A DNA stretch of 64,000 nucleotides from contig VZTG01007436.1 of NCBI GenBank assembly GCA_013397845.1, positions 1,276,181 through 1,340,180 on the forward strand. The letters are read 5' to 3'. The translations under genes and the position numbers were made by a program. Below the pieces are notes generated by a model. That model was not told the origin of the DNA. It searched no databases and saw only the letters and a program-made list of their open reading frames with translations. This DNA is from Melanocharis versteri. Lineage: Eukaryota; Chordata; Aves; Passeriformes; Melanocharitidae. This document shows, piece by piece, positions 62,401-64,000 of the stretch; positions within the stretch are counted from its first letter, which is position 1, and every line of letters starts with the position of its first letter.

Positions 62401-63329
62401 ATATATTGACTTAATAATCTGCTATGATTTAGTCATATACTACATGAAAAGTACTACAGTATGAAATGGAACCACAAATCATTTTCAAGTAGCATGATAA
62501 GGCAGTGACAGAATGATCGCAGCAAGTGTGTATTACTTATGACCATGCTATAAAGATGTTATACCATTCTCAGAAAAAAGAAATCCCAAGGTAGAAGGAG
62601 CTCTTCATTAAGCATTGTACGGTGCCAGATAGGAGCTGATAGCAATTTGCCTCTGTCAGTATCAAAGGGGAGGTCAATGGCTCAAACCACCTGACAATTT
62701 AAAAATGGCATTGGCAGCTTTCATGTGCTGAGGAATCTCATAAAGCTGCTAGCTAGAGTTTGAAAGCTACAGTCACAATTTTTTGGTGCACGTACTTACA
62801 GAATAAGTCGTTCTCTTTCTCTTTCTTGTGAGGCCCAGCGTGAGCCTTATGAGATGGCCAACTCCTGTCTCAGCTATCAGACAACTACTCTGATAGAGAC
62901 AGGGAGCGCAGCAAAAGAGGACTCATCCTCTTTTATGTGTCCTTGTGTGAGTGGGCCTCATGGCATCCTTATCTCCTCTTTAGGGACCGCAGGGCTTACT
63001 GAAGATACTTCCCTCTTTCTGATTCTATTTGAGCCAAACTATCTCAGTAAAGCCATTTCTTCATCTTTAATAGAGAGGTTAATTCCAAACATTTTTTTCC
63101 CATCTTAATCTAAATGTCTCTACAAATTAGATAAAGACCTTGGACTTGTAGGAGTTTGCCTAAAGGTTCTCACATTGTTCAAATTTTAGCCTCTGTTCAT
63201 GAGGTAAATGCAAATGATTTTTGATAGAGTAACATCCAGCTTTGATTTCAGAACTAAATAATATTTGGTATACTTCTACATTTTTGAAATGTTGAAATAC
63301 TATCTTTAGTGTGAAACATTCTTTGAATA

Positions 63330-63362
63330 TATTATACATGTACATATATATGTATGTGTATT
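63330..63362. repeat. AT/GT dinucleotide-rich tract
   Basis: TATTATACATGTACATATAT followed by ATGTATGTGTATTT is a low-complexity alternating sequence with small palindromes. Confidence 0.75.
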
Positions 63363-63699
63363 TATAAAACCACAGTACGAAACATAAAAATACAGATTTA
63401 CAAAGAATACATAGTGCACAGAATTAATTGGTCATCATTACTCCTCTACTATTTAAAGTTTGATTGAGAAACCTCTTTGAAAAAAGATCTGGTTCTGTTT
63501 TCTGAACACACTAGGATAGCTTTGGAATATCTTGGCTGAAGCTGGTGGATTTAAACAAGTATAATAATGATAGAAACAGAAACATAATTGAAACCAGTAT
63601 AATCATTCTTATGCTGTTGTTCTGTAGAATCCCATCATTTTTGGAAGGAATACAGTGATTTTTAAAATAAAGAATCATCTTGATGGGATTTGACATCAT

Positions 63700-63778
63700 C
63701 TGAGTTGACCCTGCCTTAAGCCAGGGGCTGGAGCAAGTGACCTCCAGAGATCCCTTCCTACCTAAATTGTGTTATGGA
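63700..63778 (+). mobile_element. CR1 LINE 3' tail fragment
   Basis: GTTGACCCTGCCTTAAGCCA, then GTGACCTCCAGAGATCCCTT, then CCTACCTAAATTGTGTTATG matches the last ~75 bases of CR1 in + orientation (TGACCCTGCTTGAGCAGG, GACCTCCAGAGGTCCCTTCC and the ATTCTGTG-type tail). The body of the element is not recognisable upstream of 63700. Confidence 0.88.
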
Positions 63779-64000
63779 CGTATGAATTTTAATCCTATAG
63801 GTATTAAGTTCCCAGGTGCCGGTTCCTGCTTCTCTGGAAATCCAGACTCAGTCATCTTCAGAGGGCAATGTTGGTGCCTCCAGAGTAGGAGCTGACCGAA
63901 TTAAAAAATGAAGCTCAAAGAGTGGGCATTCCATCTTCTTGCAATAAATCTGTTCTAGGGCAAAGAGGGACTGTACTCTTGACTCTAATAAGTCCCTTAT

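Larger units (their letters stand above)
58196..64000 (+). other. ADK: ADK intron, 5' part (next exon outside window)
   Basis: The intron begins GTATTT and runs to the window end without a visible match to the C-terminal ADK segment. It includes a G-rich tract interrupted by six N (59426-59458), an AT/GT-rich stretch near 63330-63362 and a CR1 3' tail (63700-63778). Confidence 0.85.

Noticed and set aside
1..64000. CRISPR arrays, tRNA or rRNA genes, bacterial operons, retroviral genes
   Set aside because: No regular spaced repeats, no cloverleaf or rRNA landmarks, and no gag/pol/env-like reading frames or paired LTRs were seen; the only reverse-transcriptase remnants are LINE-type.

Overview
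The window looks like nuclear genomic DNA from a bird (a non-avian reptile is less likely). It is AT-rich and has no dense gene packing, operons or ribosome-binding sites. It carries several degraded CR1 LINE fragments, the characteristic retroposon of birds and reptiles, plus older MIR/CORE-type and CR1/L3-type relics. Three short exons with intact GT/AG splice sites lie on the + strand and are spread over about 30 kb. Joined in order, their reading frames give a continuous, phase-compatible stretch of adenosine kinase (ADK), a PfkB-family sugar/nucleoside kinase.

Layout: 1-28898 is the 3' part of an ADK intron whose upstream exon lies outside the window. 28899-28934 is a 36-base exon (12 residues). 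28935-35009 is a 6075-base intron. 35010-35124 is a 115-base exon. 35125-58108 is a 22984-base intron. 58109-58195 is an 87-base exon carrying the PfkB signature DTNGAGDAF with the catalytic aspartate. 58196-64000 is the start of the next intron. The first exons, which set the nuclear or cytosolic isoform, and the last ~40 residues are not in the window. Adenosine kinase phosphorylates adenosine to AMP and so controls adenosine level and purine salvage.

Everything else is intronic. I could place CR1 fragments at 19505-20291 (+), 37315-37575 (+), 38848-39023 (-) and 63700-63778 (+), and a much older CR1/L3-like LINE relic at 42515-42905 (-). SINE-like or other ancient relics are at 2232-2335, 3535-3720, 45622-45685 and 49377-49475. 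There are several simple repeats, two short tandem duplications, perfect inverted repeats, and one 6-base assembly gap inside a G-run. Two exact matches to the CTCF core motif stand out: one is inside a CR1 copy, the other lies about 0.7 kb upstream of the catalytic exon. Two RFX X-box-like motifs are also present. None of the other open reading frames (60-135 codons) shows a recognisable protein; those overlapping CR1 are LINE remnants and the rest look like chance.

I found no evidence for an undescribed biological system. The best leads are possible regulatory elements inside the ADK introns, and splicing of the catalytic exon, which has a weak donor site and could be skipped without a frameshift.
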